A stretch of 64,000 bases of DNA from JAVXGM01 sp036657395 (GTDB lineage: Bacteria > Bacillota > Clostridia > Peptostreptococcales > Anaerovoracaceae), in the NCBI GenBank assembly GCA_036657395.1, contig JAVXGM010000005.1, positions 1 through 64,000 of the forward strand, written 5' to 3'. Below are positions 33,025 through 41,691 of the stretch, in pieces; the first letter of the stretch is position 1, and every line of letters begins with the position of its first letter. Under the pieces are notes generated by a model. The model made no database searches and was not told where the DNA came from. It worked only from the letters and a program-made list of their open reading frames with translations. The translations under genes and the position numbers were made by a program.

Positions 33025-34770
33025 TTAAACCGCCTTATCAGCTATTTCTTTTAGTAATTTTCTTTCCACTTCATCTATGGACATTTCTCCCAGTTCGCCT
33101 AATTTGCTCGAACGAATAGTAAGCGATCTTGCTTCTGCTTCACGTTCACCTATTACGCAAATATACGGATTTCTCTCATTTCTAGCCTGTCTAAGCTTGT
33201 AACCTATTTTTTCATTTCTTACATCCACTTCTACACGAAGTCCAGCTTCTTCAAGTCTTTTACCAACTTCTAGTGCATAGTCTGCGAATTTTTCCGTAAC
33301 GGTAAGTAGCTTAATCTGTACTGGTGCTAGCCACAATGGGAATTTCCCAGCAAAATGCTCTGTCAAAATACCAATAAACCTTTCAATGGATCCAAAGATT
33401 ACTCTATGAATCATAATCGGTGTATGCTTTTCTCCATCAGGTCCAATATACGTCAGGTCAAAACGTTGTGGCATTTGGAAGTCTAGTTGAATAGTTCCGC
33501 ACTGCCAAGTTCTTCCCAATGAATCCTCTAAATGAAAATCTAGCTTAGGACCATAGAAAGCGCCATCGCCTTCGTTGATAACATATTCCATGCCTTTTTG
33601 ATCCATAGCTGCTGCTAGTGCCTCTATTGCCATGGTCCACTCTTCATCTGTCCCCATTGAATCTTCAGGCTTTGTGGAAAGCTCCACATGATATTTAAAT
33701 CCAAATAAATTATACACATAATCAATAAAGTCAATAACACCCACTATTTCTTCTTTTATCTGGTCAGGAAGCATGAATATATGTGCATCATCTTGAGTAA
33801 ATGTTCGTACTCTCATCAAACCATGCAATGCTCCTGATAGTTCATGTCTATGAACCTGACCTAACTCTCCAATACGCATAGGAAAATCTCTGTAAGAATA
33901 CATTTTACGCTTATATGCCAGCATTGCACCTGGACAGTTCATAGGTTTAATTGCATAATCTGCATCATCTATTTTAGTAAAATACATGTTGTTTTCGTAA
34001 TGATCCCAATGACCTGAGGTGTGCCATAGGTCTTCATTTAGAATCAGTGGAGTTTTAATCTCCTGATATCCTCTTTTATTGTGTTCTTGCCTCCAAAAAC
34101 TTTCAAGTTCATTTCTAATTATCATTCCTTTTGGCATAAAGAATGGGAATCCTGGACCCTCTTCATATATGGCAAATAAGTCCATCTCTTTACCGATTTT
34201 TCGATGGTCTCTCTTTTTTGCCTCTTCTAATTTTTCAATATATTCATCTAGCTCTGCCTGTGATGGGAAGCATGTGCCATAGATACGTTGAAGCATCTTT
34301 CGTTTTTCGTCGCCTCTCCAGTATGCACCAGCTACGCTCATAAGTTTTACCGCTTTAATCTGTCCTGTTTTTTCCATATGAGGTCCCGCACAAAGGTCAA
34401 CAAAATCACCTTGTTTATAGAAAGAAATAACCTCATCTTCAGGAAGATCTTCAATAAGTTCAACCTTGTAAGTTTCTCCTGCACCAGTCATAAGCTTGAT
34501 TGCCTCGTCTCTAGGCAGTTCAAAGCGTTCAAGAGGATAACTGGCCTGAATGATTTTCTTCATTTCTTTTTGTATCTTCATCAAATCTTGATCACTAAAC
34601 TTGTGCTCCAAATCAAAGTCATAATAAAAACCGTTATCTATAGCCGGCCCAATCGCTAACTTTGCTTCTGGCCACAATTTTTTTACAGCCTGAGCCAAAA
34701 TGTGTGATGTTGTATGTCTGTAGCAGGATTTTACCTGTTCATCCTCAAAATTTATTTTTTCTTTTGCCAT
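33025..34770 (-). CDS. thrS: Threonyl-tRNA synthetase lacking the TGS domain
   Basis: 581 aa against about 640 for standard ThrRS. The protein opens directly with the editing domain (YRHTTSHILAQAVKKLWP, with HxxxH). Next come class II motifs: zinc Cys in MNCPGAMLAY, motif 2 in RTFTQDDAHIF, motif 3 in HRVIFGSIERFIGIL, and then the anticodon-binding domain. The roughly 60-residue N-terminal TGS domain is absent, not split off: RBS GAGGAGAG and ATG precede MAKEKINF. It charges tRNA-Thr and edits Ser-tRNA-Thr. No T-box leader is present because ddl ends 13 nt upstream. Confidence 0.95.
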   Translation of the reverse strand: MAKEKINFEDEQVKSCYRHTTSHILAQAVKKLWPEAKLAIGPAIDNGFYYDFDLEHKFSDQDLMKIQKEMKKIIQASYPLERFELPRDEAIKLMTGAGETYKVELIEDLPEDEVISFYKQGDFVDLCAGPHMEKTGQIKAVKLMSVAGAYWRGDEKRKMLQRIYGTCFPSQAELDEYIEKLEEAKKRDHRKIGKEMDLFAIYEEGPGFPFFMPKGMIIRNELESFWRQEHNKRGYQEIKTPLILNEDLWHTSGHWDHYENNMYFTKIDDADYAIKPMNCPGAMLAYKRKMYSYRDFPMRIGELGQVHRHELSGALHGLMRVRTFTQDDAHIFMLPDQIKEEIVGVIDFIDYVYNLFGFKYHVELSTKPEDSMGTDEEWTMAIEALAAAMDQKGMEYVINEGDGAFYGPKLDFHLEDSLGRTWQCGTIQLDFQMPQRFDLTYIGPDGEKHTPIMIHRVIFGSIERFIGILTEHFAGKFPLWLAPVQIKLLTVTEKFADYALEVGKRLEEAGLRVEVDVRNEKIGYKLRQARNERNPYICVIGEREAEARSLTIRSSKLGELGEMSIDEVERKLLKEIADKAV

Positions 34771-34783
34771 TTTATTCTCTCCT

Positions 34784-35866
34784 CTAATTACTATTTTCCA
34801 AGGCCAAAGCGATTAATGTGTTTAAAAGGTTATCGTAAGTCATTCCGGTGGCTAGCCAAAGCTGCGGATACATGCTGATGTTTGTAAATCCAGGCATAGT
34901 ATTAATTTCATTAAAAACAACTGTCCCTTCATCATCTAAAAAGAAGTCTACTCGAGATAAACCTCTACACCCCATACATTCAAAAACCTTTACTGCAGCC
35001 TCTTGGATTTCTTTTTCCTTTTCTGGAAGGAGGTCTGTAATTACTCTAGTCTTCGACTCTCCATTAATATATTTCGCATCATAGTCATAGAATTCATTAG
35101 CTGCTATAATCTCTCCTATCGGTGATGCCTTTGGGTCTTCATTTCCTAAGACTGCTACTTCTATTTCTCTTCCTACTATGGTCTCTTCCACAAGCACTTT
35201 ATCATCTTCTTTTAACGCTGTAATTATAGCCTGCGCTAGCTGCGATTTATCCCTGGCTTTTGATATGCCTACAGAAGAACCTGCACTGGAAGGTTTGACA
35301 AACAAAGGGTATTTCCCTTTGAAATATTTCTCTCCCTTGTCGACTACTCCTGACTGGTCTCTTTCAAATGCCACTTCAGTAACTACAAATGAATCCGCTT
35401 GTTTTACTCCAATTTGCCCCACCATAAGTTTTGTAATAGCTTTATCCATACAGGTGGCTGAAGCTCTAGTCCCCGGACCTACATAAGGAATACCTGATAG
35501 GTCAAAGAGACCTTGTATAGTGCCATCTTCCCCATTCTTTCCATGTAGTACTGGGAATATCACGTCCACGTCTATTCGAAAGTATCCACCTTCATTGTCA
35601 AATACTAACAAGTCTTTTTTGACCCTATCAAGTGAAAGTGCTGCTCGCTGGTTACTTTCATTTTGTATCCAACTTCCGTCAAGAATATTTTCAGCAAGGG
35701 CATTAGTTAAAAACCAATCCCCTTGTTTTGTAATTCCTATTTTGTGTATTTTATATTTATCTGTATCTAAATGGTTAATCACTGACGCTGCTGAAAGGCA
35801 AGACACCTCATGTTCTGATGACTGTCCGCCAAAAATCACCGCTACTGATGATTTATCATTACTCAT
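34784..35866 (-). CDS. ddl: D-alanine-D-alanine ligase
   Basis: 360 aa, ATP-grasp. VIFGGQSSEHEVS at the N-terminus, FPVLHGKNGEDGTIQGL, the SSVGISK loop and FNEINTMPGFT with Mg ligands near the end. It makes the D-Ala-D-Ala dipeptide for peptidoglycan. The omega-loop region cannot be read with enough certainty to call D-lactate specificity, and no vanH/X genes adjoin it. It is in the LCP-ddl-thrS operon. Confidence 0.93.
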   Translation of the reverse strand: MSNDKSSVAVIFGGQSSEHEVSCLSAASVINHLDTDKYKIHKIGITKQGDWFLTNALAENILDGSWIQNESNQRAALSLDRVKKDLLVFDNEGGYFRIDVDVIFPVLHGKNGEDGTIQGLFDLSGIPYVGPGTRASATCMDKAITKLMVGQIGVKQADSFVVTEVAFERDQSGVVDKGEKYFKGKYPLFVKPSSAGSSVGISKARDKSQLAQAIITALKEDDKVLVEETIVGREIEVAVLGNEDPKASPIGEIIAANEFYDYDAKYINGESKTRVITDLLPEKEKEIQEAAVKVFECMGCRGLSRVDFFLDDEGTVVFNEINTMPGFTNISMYPQLWLATGMTYDNLLNTLIALALENSN

Positions 35867-35884
35867 TTATTGTCCTTCCTAACT

Positions 35885-36949
35885 TTAATAATACCCCGTT
35901 ATTGCAGAAATTTGTTCACTATAATCCTGCACCTTTTTACTTGGTGTATACCCTTTTTGCTTAAAATATTTTTCGTGTAATTTAACAACATTACTTTTTA
36001 AGGTAATAGGCGGTCCATACCATACACCGTCAATCATCTTTCCTTCTGTGTTAAATGGCCAACCTTCACTACCTGTAATACTATATGATGTAATCTGTAA
36101 AAGCATCCCCATCATTTGATTTGGAGCCATATTAGTTTTTACTTCAGGTAAAATCTTATCTGCAATACTGCTAACCTTGGACAAATCCAAAGTCTTTGCT
36201 TTCTCGAATGCAGCTGCAAGAACAGCCTTCATTCGTTCATTTCTTCGGTAATCACCTTCAACAGAATCTTTTCTAATTCGTGAATATGTAACTGCTTGAT
36301 TTCCGTTTAAAGTTTGTTTACCCGCCTTTTTAATTAACGCCTTAGATCCACCAATGTTTTTTTGTGTATCCTTAATGTATTTGTTCATCTCGCTAATCTC
36401 AGAATCCTGAACATCAATGGTAATGCCTCCCAGGGCATCAATAGTATCTGCTACTGACTTCCAGTTTACAATCATTACTTCTTTAATATTTAAATCCATG
36501 TTTTCATTAAGACTGTTTAGTGTCTCTGTCGCTCCCCCATATGCATAGGCGTGAGTAATCTTATCAAAACCATTTTGTTCATCAATTTTCAGATAAGTAT
36601 CTCTATAGACAGATATTAGTTTTACTTCGTTTGTTGTCTTATTTATGCTGGCAATAATGATCGCATCGCTCCTAGTTCCCTTATCTTTAGTCATGTCTCT
36701 TGCATCAATGCCGAGGAGTGCAATGTTTCTATAGTTTTTCAAGTTCTGAGCTACCTGAGGATCTATCCCCAATGCAGCTTCATCTACTTTTACCTGCCCT
36801 ACATTGTCAAGTTTGTTTTTCACTACAGTTAGTCCTGCTCCAATTACAGTTCCAACACCTAAAATTAAAACTAAAACCAAAACTACGGCCAACTTTAAAG
36901 CTAATGTTCCCTTTTTTTCTTTTGGCTTTTTCTTTTTATTTGATACCAT
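35885..36949 (-). CDS. LytR-CpsA-Psr family wall-polymer ligase
   Basis: 354 aa. A basic, Lys-rich cytoplasmic N-terminus (KKKKPKEKKG) and one membrane helix at about 17-40 are followed by the extracellular LCP domain, with NIALLGIDARDMTKDKGTRSDAIIIASIN and TYSRIRKDSVEGDYRRNERM, which holds the conserved Arg/Asp residues for polyprenyl-pyrophosphate binding. Members transfer wall teichoic acid or capsule from the lipid carrier to peptidoglycan. This fits the tagD and tagGH genes in the window. Its promoter is at 37005-37033. Confidence 0.92.
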   Translation of the reverse strand: MVSNKKKKPKEKKGTLALKLAVVLVLVLILGVGTVIGAGLTVVKNKLDNVGQVKVDEAALGIDPQVAQNLKNYRNIALLGIDARDMTKDKGTRSDAIIIASINKTTNEVKLISVYRDTYLKIDEQNGFDKITHAYAYGGATETLNSLNENMDLNIKEVMIVNWKSVADTIDALGGITIDVQDSEISEMNKYIKDTQKNIGGSKALIKKAGKQTLNGNQAVTYSRIRKDSVEGDYRRNERMKAVLAAAFEKAKTLDLSKVSSIADKILPEVKTNMAPNQMMGMLLQITSYSITGSEGWPFNTEGKMIDGVWYGPPITLKSNVVKLHEKYFKQKGYTPSKKVQDYSEQISAITGYY

Positions 36950-37004
36950 GCGTGTTGCTCCTTATATTCTACATTTTTTTCTAAAATTCGCTATATGACA
37001 ATCT

Positions 37005-37033
37005 ATTATATCAGCATGCGCTTTGAATTGCAA
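37005..37033 (-). promoter_or_regulatory. Promoter of the LCP-ddl-thrS operon
   Basis: Minus strand: -35 TTGCAA (37028-37033), 17-bp spacer, perfect -10 TATAAT (37005-37010), about 56 nt upstream of the LCP gene. Confidence 0.75.
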
Positions 37034-37082
37034 CAACCGTGATTTTTACAATCTTATTACATTTTGACTAAACCTAAATATG

Positions 37083-37123
37083 AAAAGCACTTATACTCAT
37101 CCTCATGAACATAAGTGCCTTTT
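37083..37123 (-). terminator. Terminator at the end of the priA-tagGH transcription unit
   Basis: GCACTTAT (37087-37094) pairs with ATAAGTGC (37111-37118), extended by AAAA/TTTT; on the minus strand it is followed by TTTTCATATTT. It lies about 16 bp after the stop of the cytidylyltransferase fusion gene. Confidence 0.75.
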
Positions 37124-37138
37124 CTTCAATTTCTTCTG

Positions 37139-38455
37139 CTAAAAATTTGGTTTGTTCTCTAAATCTAGCTTTTCAAGAACTTTAACAATTCCTAATGATT
37201 CTTCTGTAAATAGGCGTGTGCATTCGCTTCTATTGTCTCTCATCATAATCAACAGTTCCTGAAGAATATATCTGAATCCACTTCCCTCAAAGTTGAAACT
37301 ATATTTCTTTGGGTGCTTTGCATCTTTAGCCATAAGTTCAAAATATCCAGTATCCCACCAATCATCCTTTACGGTGATTGTTGCAGCATCTCCAATTACT
37401 ACAAGGTGATTGTCTAATTCTACTTCATTACCAATTTCTACAATACCTACTGCATTGTCATATTTAAAATTCAGCACTCCATAGTTCAACCTACCCTTTT
37501 CATTATCAATCATGGTATAGTCAAATTTCTTATAATTAGTCCCTAGAATTTTCATAATCATTGCAGTTGATAAGGTCAACATATCGTTAAACCCATTTTT
37601 GTGTTCAAAATTGTCATATGAGATAGAACATTTCACACTAATAGTGTTTCCAATCATATCTCCTTGCGCCATCCACAATAATTGGGTAAAGGCTCTTAGA
37701 TATACGGTTATAATATTCTCAATCAAGGCCACTTTCTCTTTTTTGGCAATCTCAAATAATTCTTTTACTTTTTTCTCTTTCATAGCAAAAGGAGAGTCGC
37801 AAATTACATGTTTTCCCGCCTTCATAGCACGCTTAATCAGTTCATACCGTTGATCCACAGAAGCATTTATGTATACAATGCTAAGACCCTCTAAAAATTC
37901 ATCATAATCTGTGCAATACTCGTTTAGTTGAAATTTATCGCAGTATTTTTGAGCTAAATCCTGCTTTGAAGAATAAACCTTATCAGCATGTATTCCACTT
38001 ACGTATTTAGACTCACTGATTACATCATTATCATCTGTATTGTCAGTGACTATTCCTAAATTAAAAGTATTGTTACTTTCCTCTCTAATTTGAGTGCTTG
38101 AAATATTTTTGGTTCTTTCCAAATAAACTACATTACAAAGTTTTTTCAAGTGGTCAAATTTCCCTAACCAGTCAGATCCAATTACTAAAGTGTCAATGTC
38201 ATACTTAATCACGTCTCGAATTTTTTGACCTAAATATTCTTCAATAATCACTTCGTCTACCAGACCAGTTGCTTTTACATTTTCAATTCTCTTAGTCAAA
38301 CTGTCTTGAACTGATAGTTTTCCTCTTTCAATATCATAACTCTCACTTGTTACAGCAACAATTAGATAGTCTCCATGCTCTTTTGCACGTTTAATAATGT
38401 TATAATGTCCTTGATGAAACAAATCAAAAGTTCCATACGTAATAACCTTCTTCAT
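37139..38455 (-). CDS. Cytidylyltransferase fused to a Gfo/Idh-like oxidoreductase domain
   Basis: 438 aa. Residues 1-135 are a TagD-type cytidylyltransferase (YGTFDLFHQGHYNIIKRA; SDW near 95; RTKNISSTQIRE). Residues 145-438 follow the Gfo/Idh/MocA plan (VYINASVDQRYELIKRAMKAGKHVICDSPFA, then the beta-sheet half). Two features are degenerate: the Rossmann GxGxxG is replaced by GIVTDNTDD, and the EKP lysine motif reads DSP, so NAD(P)-dependent catalysis is doubtful. It directly follows tagGH, so it probably serves a CDP-activated wall-polymer precursor. The Bcs1 CDP-ribitol enzymes pair the same two activities with unrelated domains. The start is set by AAAGGAGAG 7 nt upstream. Confidence 0.82.
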   Translation of the reverse strand: MKKVITYGTFDLFHQGHYNIIKRAKEHGDYLIVAVTSESYDIERGKLSVQDSLTKRIENVKATGLVDEVIIEEYLGQKIRDVIKYDIDTLVIGSDWLGKFDHLKKLCNVVYLERTKNISSTQIREESNNTFNLGIVTDNTDDNDVISESKYVSGIHADKVYSSKQDLAQKYCDKFQLNEYCTDYDEFLEGLSIVYINASVDQRYELIKRAMKAGKHVICDSPFAMKEKKVKELFEIAKKEKVALIENIITVYLRAFTQLLWMAQGDMIGNTISVKCSISYDNFEHKNGFNDMLTLSTAMIMKILGTNYKKFDYTMIDNEKGRLNYGVLNFKYDNAVGIVEIGNEVELDNHLVVIGDAATITVKDDWWDTGYFELMAKDAKHPKKYSFNFEGSGFRYILQELLIMMRDNRSECTRLFTEESLGIVKVLEKLDLENKPNF

Positions 38456-38533
38456 ACTCCACTCTCCTTTGCCCATTGGGCCTCTTGTATAATATATTTT
38501 ACACTTTTACTTTTTAATCGTTAGTAAATAGTC

Positions 38534-39283
38534 TTATGTGGTCTTTGGCTTCTTCTTTTTAATACTGTCTTTATACTTTTCTATTGCCGAATCAATATCC
38601 TTGTCGTAAATGATCTTTCCATTCTTCATAACAATGCCTCGTTTGCAAAATTCCTTGGCTGTAGAGGTAGCATGGGTTACAAATAGCAAAGTAACATTAT
38701 CCTTTTCTATAACCTCATTAACTTTTTCTAAGCATTTATTTTTAAATGACACATCTCCTACGCTAAGAGCCTCATCAACTATAAGAATCTCTGGATTTAT
38801 ATTTACATTTATTGCAAACCCTAGCCTAGCCTTCATTCCACTTGAATAAGTTCTTACTGGTTGATCAATGTAGTCTCCTACTTCAGCAAAATCTATAATT
38901 ATCTTTTCAAGGGTTGATATTTCTTTATCCCGAAGGCCAATCAGCTGTCCTTTTAAGTAGATATTTTCTCGACCAGTAAACTCTGGATCAAACCCTGAAG
39001 TCAATTCTAAAAGAGCACTAACTCTTCCATTTACAATAACCTCTCCACCAGTAGGAAAAGTAACTCCTGTAATCATTTTTAGTATAGTCGACTTGCCTGC
39101 TCCATTTTTCCCAAACAGAGCCACTGCTTCCCCTTTTTGTATACTAAAGTTAGCATCGCTTACTGCATATTTTTCTTTGTAAGGTACTCTCTTTGAAAAT
39201 ACCGACAGTAGCCTTTGTTTGTCGTTTTTAAACAGCTTATACACCTTTGATACATTTTTAAATTCTATCATTGTTTTTTCCAT
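38534..39283 (-). CDS. tagH: Teichoic-acid/polysaccharide ABC exporter, ATP-binding protein
   Basis: 249 aa. Walker A FGKNGAGKSTILK, signature YSSGMKARLGFA and Walker B ILIVDEALSVGD. The pre-Walker segment YAVSDANFSIQKGEAVAL and the Q-loop region SGFDPEFTGREN are typical of TagH/RfbE exporters rather than importers. It lacks the long C-terminal extracellular extension of Bacillus TagH. It powers export of lipid-linked wall polymer with the permease 11 nt upstream. Confidence 0.92.
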   Translation of the reverse strand: MEKTMIEFKNVSKVYKLFKNDKQRLLSVFSKRVPYKEKYAVSDANFSIQKGEAVALFGKNGAGKSTILKMITGVTFPTGGEVIVNGRVSALLELTSGFDPEFTGRENIYLKGQLIGLRDKEISTLEKIIIDFAEVGDYIDQPVRTYSSGMKARLGFAINVNINPEILIVDEALSVGDVSFKNKCLEKVNEVIEKDNVTLLFVTHATSTAKEFCKRGIVMKNGKIIYDKDIDSAIEKYKDSIKKKKPKTT

Positions 39284-39294
39284 TTTATTTTCTC

Positions 39295-40101
39295 CTATAG
39301 TACATCTGGAATTTCTTTGATCAGCTTATTGTAGTGCCATATCCCCGCTGTAAACATAATGACAAATACAATCAAAAAGTATAATAAACTTTCCGGTTGA
39401 TCGAAAAACCAAACTTTATCTACAAAGACATTTCTATATCCTGATGCAATATAAGTGACTGGATTAAACTGCAATACCACCTTTAGCCAAGGGATATCAA
39501 TTTTATGGACGTCCCACATTATTCCTGACATCCAAAATATTGCTGTACTTAATGACTTGACCAGATTAAGAAAATCTTTGCTGATGGCTCCAAGCATAGA
39601 TGCAAACAAACTCCAAGCCACAAAAAAGAAAAACATAGCCGCCATATAAAATGGTAACTGTAACATGTAAATATCTGGTGGGTATCCAAAGCATAAATAA
39701 ATTATCACCACAATTACCATGAGGCAAATGTGAATAAATAGTTTTGACAACCCTGTAAATGTTGGTATAGTTGATACTGGAAACTTCATTTTCGTTACGA
39801 GAAACTTATATCTCCGAATAGCTCCAGCACCTCCATATATCATTTCACTCATGAAAAACCATGGAATCAATCCGGCAATAAGCCAAAGGATAAATGGATA
39901 CCCATTAGGCCCATGGCCGCTTCTCAATCCAAAGGTAAATGCAAACCAAAAAACAAAAATCATTATACCTGGTTTGATAACAGCCCATGCCCAGCCTAGT
40001 GCAGCTCCACTGTATGTTTTAATCATGTCTGCTTTGGCCAGTTTAAAAATCTGATGTCGCCATTGAATATGTTCTTTTATAATCTGTTTTATTGTATTCA
40101 A
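39295..40101 (-). CDS. tagG: Teichoic-acid/polysaccharide ABC exporter, permease
   Basis: 268 aa with six membrane segments of the ABC-2 type. The N-terminal amphipathic part (LAKADMIKTYSGAALGWAWAVIKPG) contacts the ATPase. FWFAFTFGLRSG and LQFNPVTYIASGYRNVF are typical of TagG. It flips or exports the undecaprenyl-linked polymer. It comes 35 bp after rpe in what looks like one long operon. Confidence 0.92.
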   Translation of the reverse strand: MNTIKQIIKEHIQWRHQIFKLAKADMIKTYSGAALGWAWAVIKPGIMIFVFWFAFTFGLRSGHGPNGYPFILWLIAGLIPWFFMSEMIYGGAGAIRRYKFLVTKMKFPVSTIPTFTGLSKLFIHICLMVIVVIIYLCFGYPPDIYMLQLPFYMAAMFFFFVAWSLFASMLGAISKDFLNLVKSLSTAIFWMSGIMWDVHKIDIPWLKVVLQFNPVTYIASGYRNVFVDKVWFFDQPESLLYFLIVFVIMFTAGIWHYNKLIKEIPDVL

Positions 40102-40136
40102 GTTTATTCCCTTCCTGCTTTCTTAGTTGAGTATTC

Positions 40137-40778
40137 CTATAAGAATTTCCTGACTGCTCTAGTCACGTCTTTTACACCAAAGATAGCTGATCCCGCTACG
40201 ATAATATCAACCCCAGCTTCCCTTGCAATTTCTAAGTTATCTAGGTTAATGCCTCCGTCGATTTCAATTTGAAAATCTAGGCTAGTGTTGTCTCTTATTT
40301 CCTTTAAAGCTCTGACTTTTTCCAACGTCTGAGGGATAAATTTCTGTCCTCCAAAGCCTGGGTTAACTGACATAATTAAAACCAAGTCAACTTGATCTAA
40401 AATAAAATCCAAAGTAGACAGTGATGTGGCTGGGTTAATAGCTACTCCCGCTTTTGCTCCTGCCTTTTTTATATGTTGTATAGTTCTATGCAAATGAGGA
40501 CAAGCCTCCTGATGAACTGTAACATACTCTGTATTTTCTGTAATGAATTCTTCCAAATATGCATCTGGGGATTCAATCATAAGGTGAACATCAAAGTGAA
40601 GTTCTGTCTTTCCACAAAGACTTTTCATTACTGTTGATCCGTAACTAATATTTGGTACAAAATGACCATCCATAACGTCAACGTGAATAAGATTAGCTCC
40701 CGCCCTCTCGATGGTCGCTACCTCTTCTCCCAGTTTTGAAAAGTCTGCAGATAAAATAGATGGTGCAAGTCTGTTCAT
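40137..40778 (-). CDS. rpe: Ribulose-phosphate 3-epimerase
   Basis: 213 aa. LAPSILSADFSKLGEE, the metal ligands in HVDVMDGHFVPN and HFDVHLMI, and VMSVNPGFGGQKFIP are intact; the second catalytic aspartate is in IEIDGGIN. It interconverts ribulose-5-P and xylulose-5-P. In Firmicutes rpe usually follows rsgA, as here. The start at 40776-40778 has AAAGGGA upstream; the longer frame would begin at the rsgA stop. Confidence 0.95.
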   Translation of the reverse strand: MNRLAPSILSADFSKLGEEVATIERAGANLIHVDVMDGHFVPNISYGSTVMKSLCGKTELHFDVHLMIESPDAYLEEFITENTEYVTVHQEACPHLHRTIQHIKKAGAKAGVAINPATSLSTLDFILDQVDLVLIMSVNPGFGGQKFIPQTLEKVRALKEIRDNTSLDFQIEIDGGINLDNLEIAREAGVDIIVAGSAIFGVKDVTRAVRKFL

Positions 40779-40803
40779 TGTTTTCCCTTTCTCAATCGGC
40801 ATG

Positions 40804-41670
40804 TTAAAATTTGTTTTTTTCTTTTATTTCTAGTATTTGTGCTGCATATGAATCATATCTTGATTTATGTATTTCACCTTGGGCTACCTTCTTTGTAATC
40901 ATACACCCTGGTTCTTTCATATGCCTGCAATTATGATATTTGCATTCACCAATATACTCTTTCATTTCTGGGTAGAAAAACTGTAATTCATTTTCCTTTG
41001 ACTCTAAAATATCAAATGATGAAAATCCAGGTGTATCAAAGACCAAAGCATTCTGTCCAATATCAAAGAGTTCCACATGGCGAGTCGTATGTTTTCCTCT
41101 CTTTGTCTTTTTGCTTACCTGACCGGTTTGTGCTTTCGCATGTGGGTATAGCTCATTGAGTATTGTAGATTTCCCCACTCCAGAAGATCCTGTAAGCGCA
41201 GTCTTCTTCTCTTTCATCAGCCCTTTTAATTCATCTATTCCCTCTCTTGTAACTGTACTTATACATACTAAGGGGTAAATATTTTCATATATTTTCTTAA
41301 TGTTTTCCAACACTTCTCTCTGAGCCAAATCAACTTTGTTTATGCAAAGTATCACATCTGCCTGGCTCTTTTCAGCCATAACAAGAAATTTATCCACTAT
41401 TGTCAAATTTGGTTGTGGATCTGCGGCAGCTAAAACAACTGCAAAGCAGTCTACATTAGAAATAGGAGGGCGAACAAAAATGTTTTTCCTGGGAAATATT
41501 TTATTCACCATACCATCACTTCCCGGTAGAAGTTGGAAATCCACAATGTCACCTACTGTGGGCGTAATACCATCATTTTTAAATGTACCTCTCGCTTTAC
41601 ACTGATAAACATTCTCATCAGCCTTTACATAGTAAAAACCTGCTATTCCTTTTACAATTGTTCCTTCCAT
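40804..41670 (-). CDS. rsgA: Ribosome small-subunit GTPase A
   Basis: 288 aa. N-terminal OB fold; circularly permuted GTPase with NKVD (G4) before G1 (GSSGVGKST) and G3 (DTPGFS). The C-terminal zinc site has cysteines in ECKYHNCRHMKEPGC. It assists 30S maturation. The start at 41668-41670 is chosen by GGGAAGGGA; the upstream alternative adds seven residues. Confidence 0.94.
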   Translation of the reverse strand: MEGTIVKGIAGFYYVKADENVYQCKARGTFKNDGITPTVGDIVDFQLLPGSDGMVNKIFPRKNIFVRPPISNVDCFAVVLAAADPQPNLTIVDKFLVMAEKSQADVILCINKVDLAQREVLENIKKIYENIYPLVCISTVTREGIDELKGLMKEKKTALTGSSGVGKSTILNELYPHAKAQTGQVSKKTKRGKHTTRHVELFDIGQNALVFDTPGFSSFDILESKENELQFFYPEMKEYIGECKYHNCRHMKEPGCMITKKVAQGEIHKSRYDSYAAQILEIKEKNKF

Positions 41671-41691
41671 GGATTCCCTTCCCAAGCTCAC

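Noticed and set aside
34288..34659. Long plus-strand open frame inside thrS
   Set aside because: It is antisense to a well-conserved gene, with no ribosome-binding site or recognisable protein. The same applies to other antisense frames, such as those at 42080-42415 and 49340-49678.
34771..34783. T-box leader for thrS
   Set aside because: Only 13 nt separate thrS from ddl.
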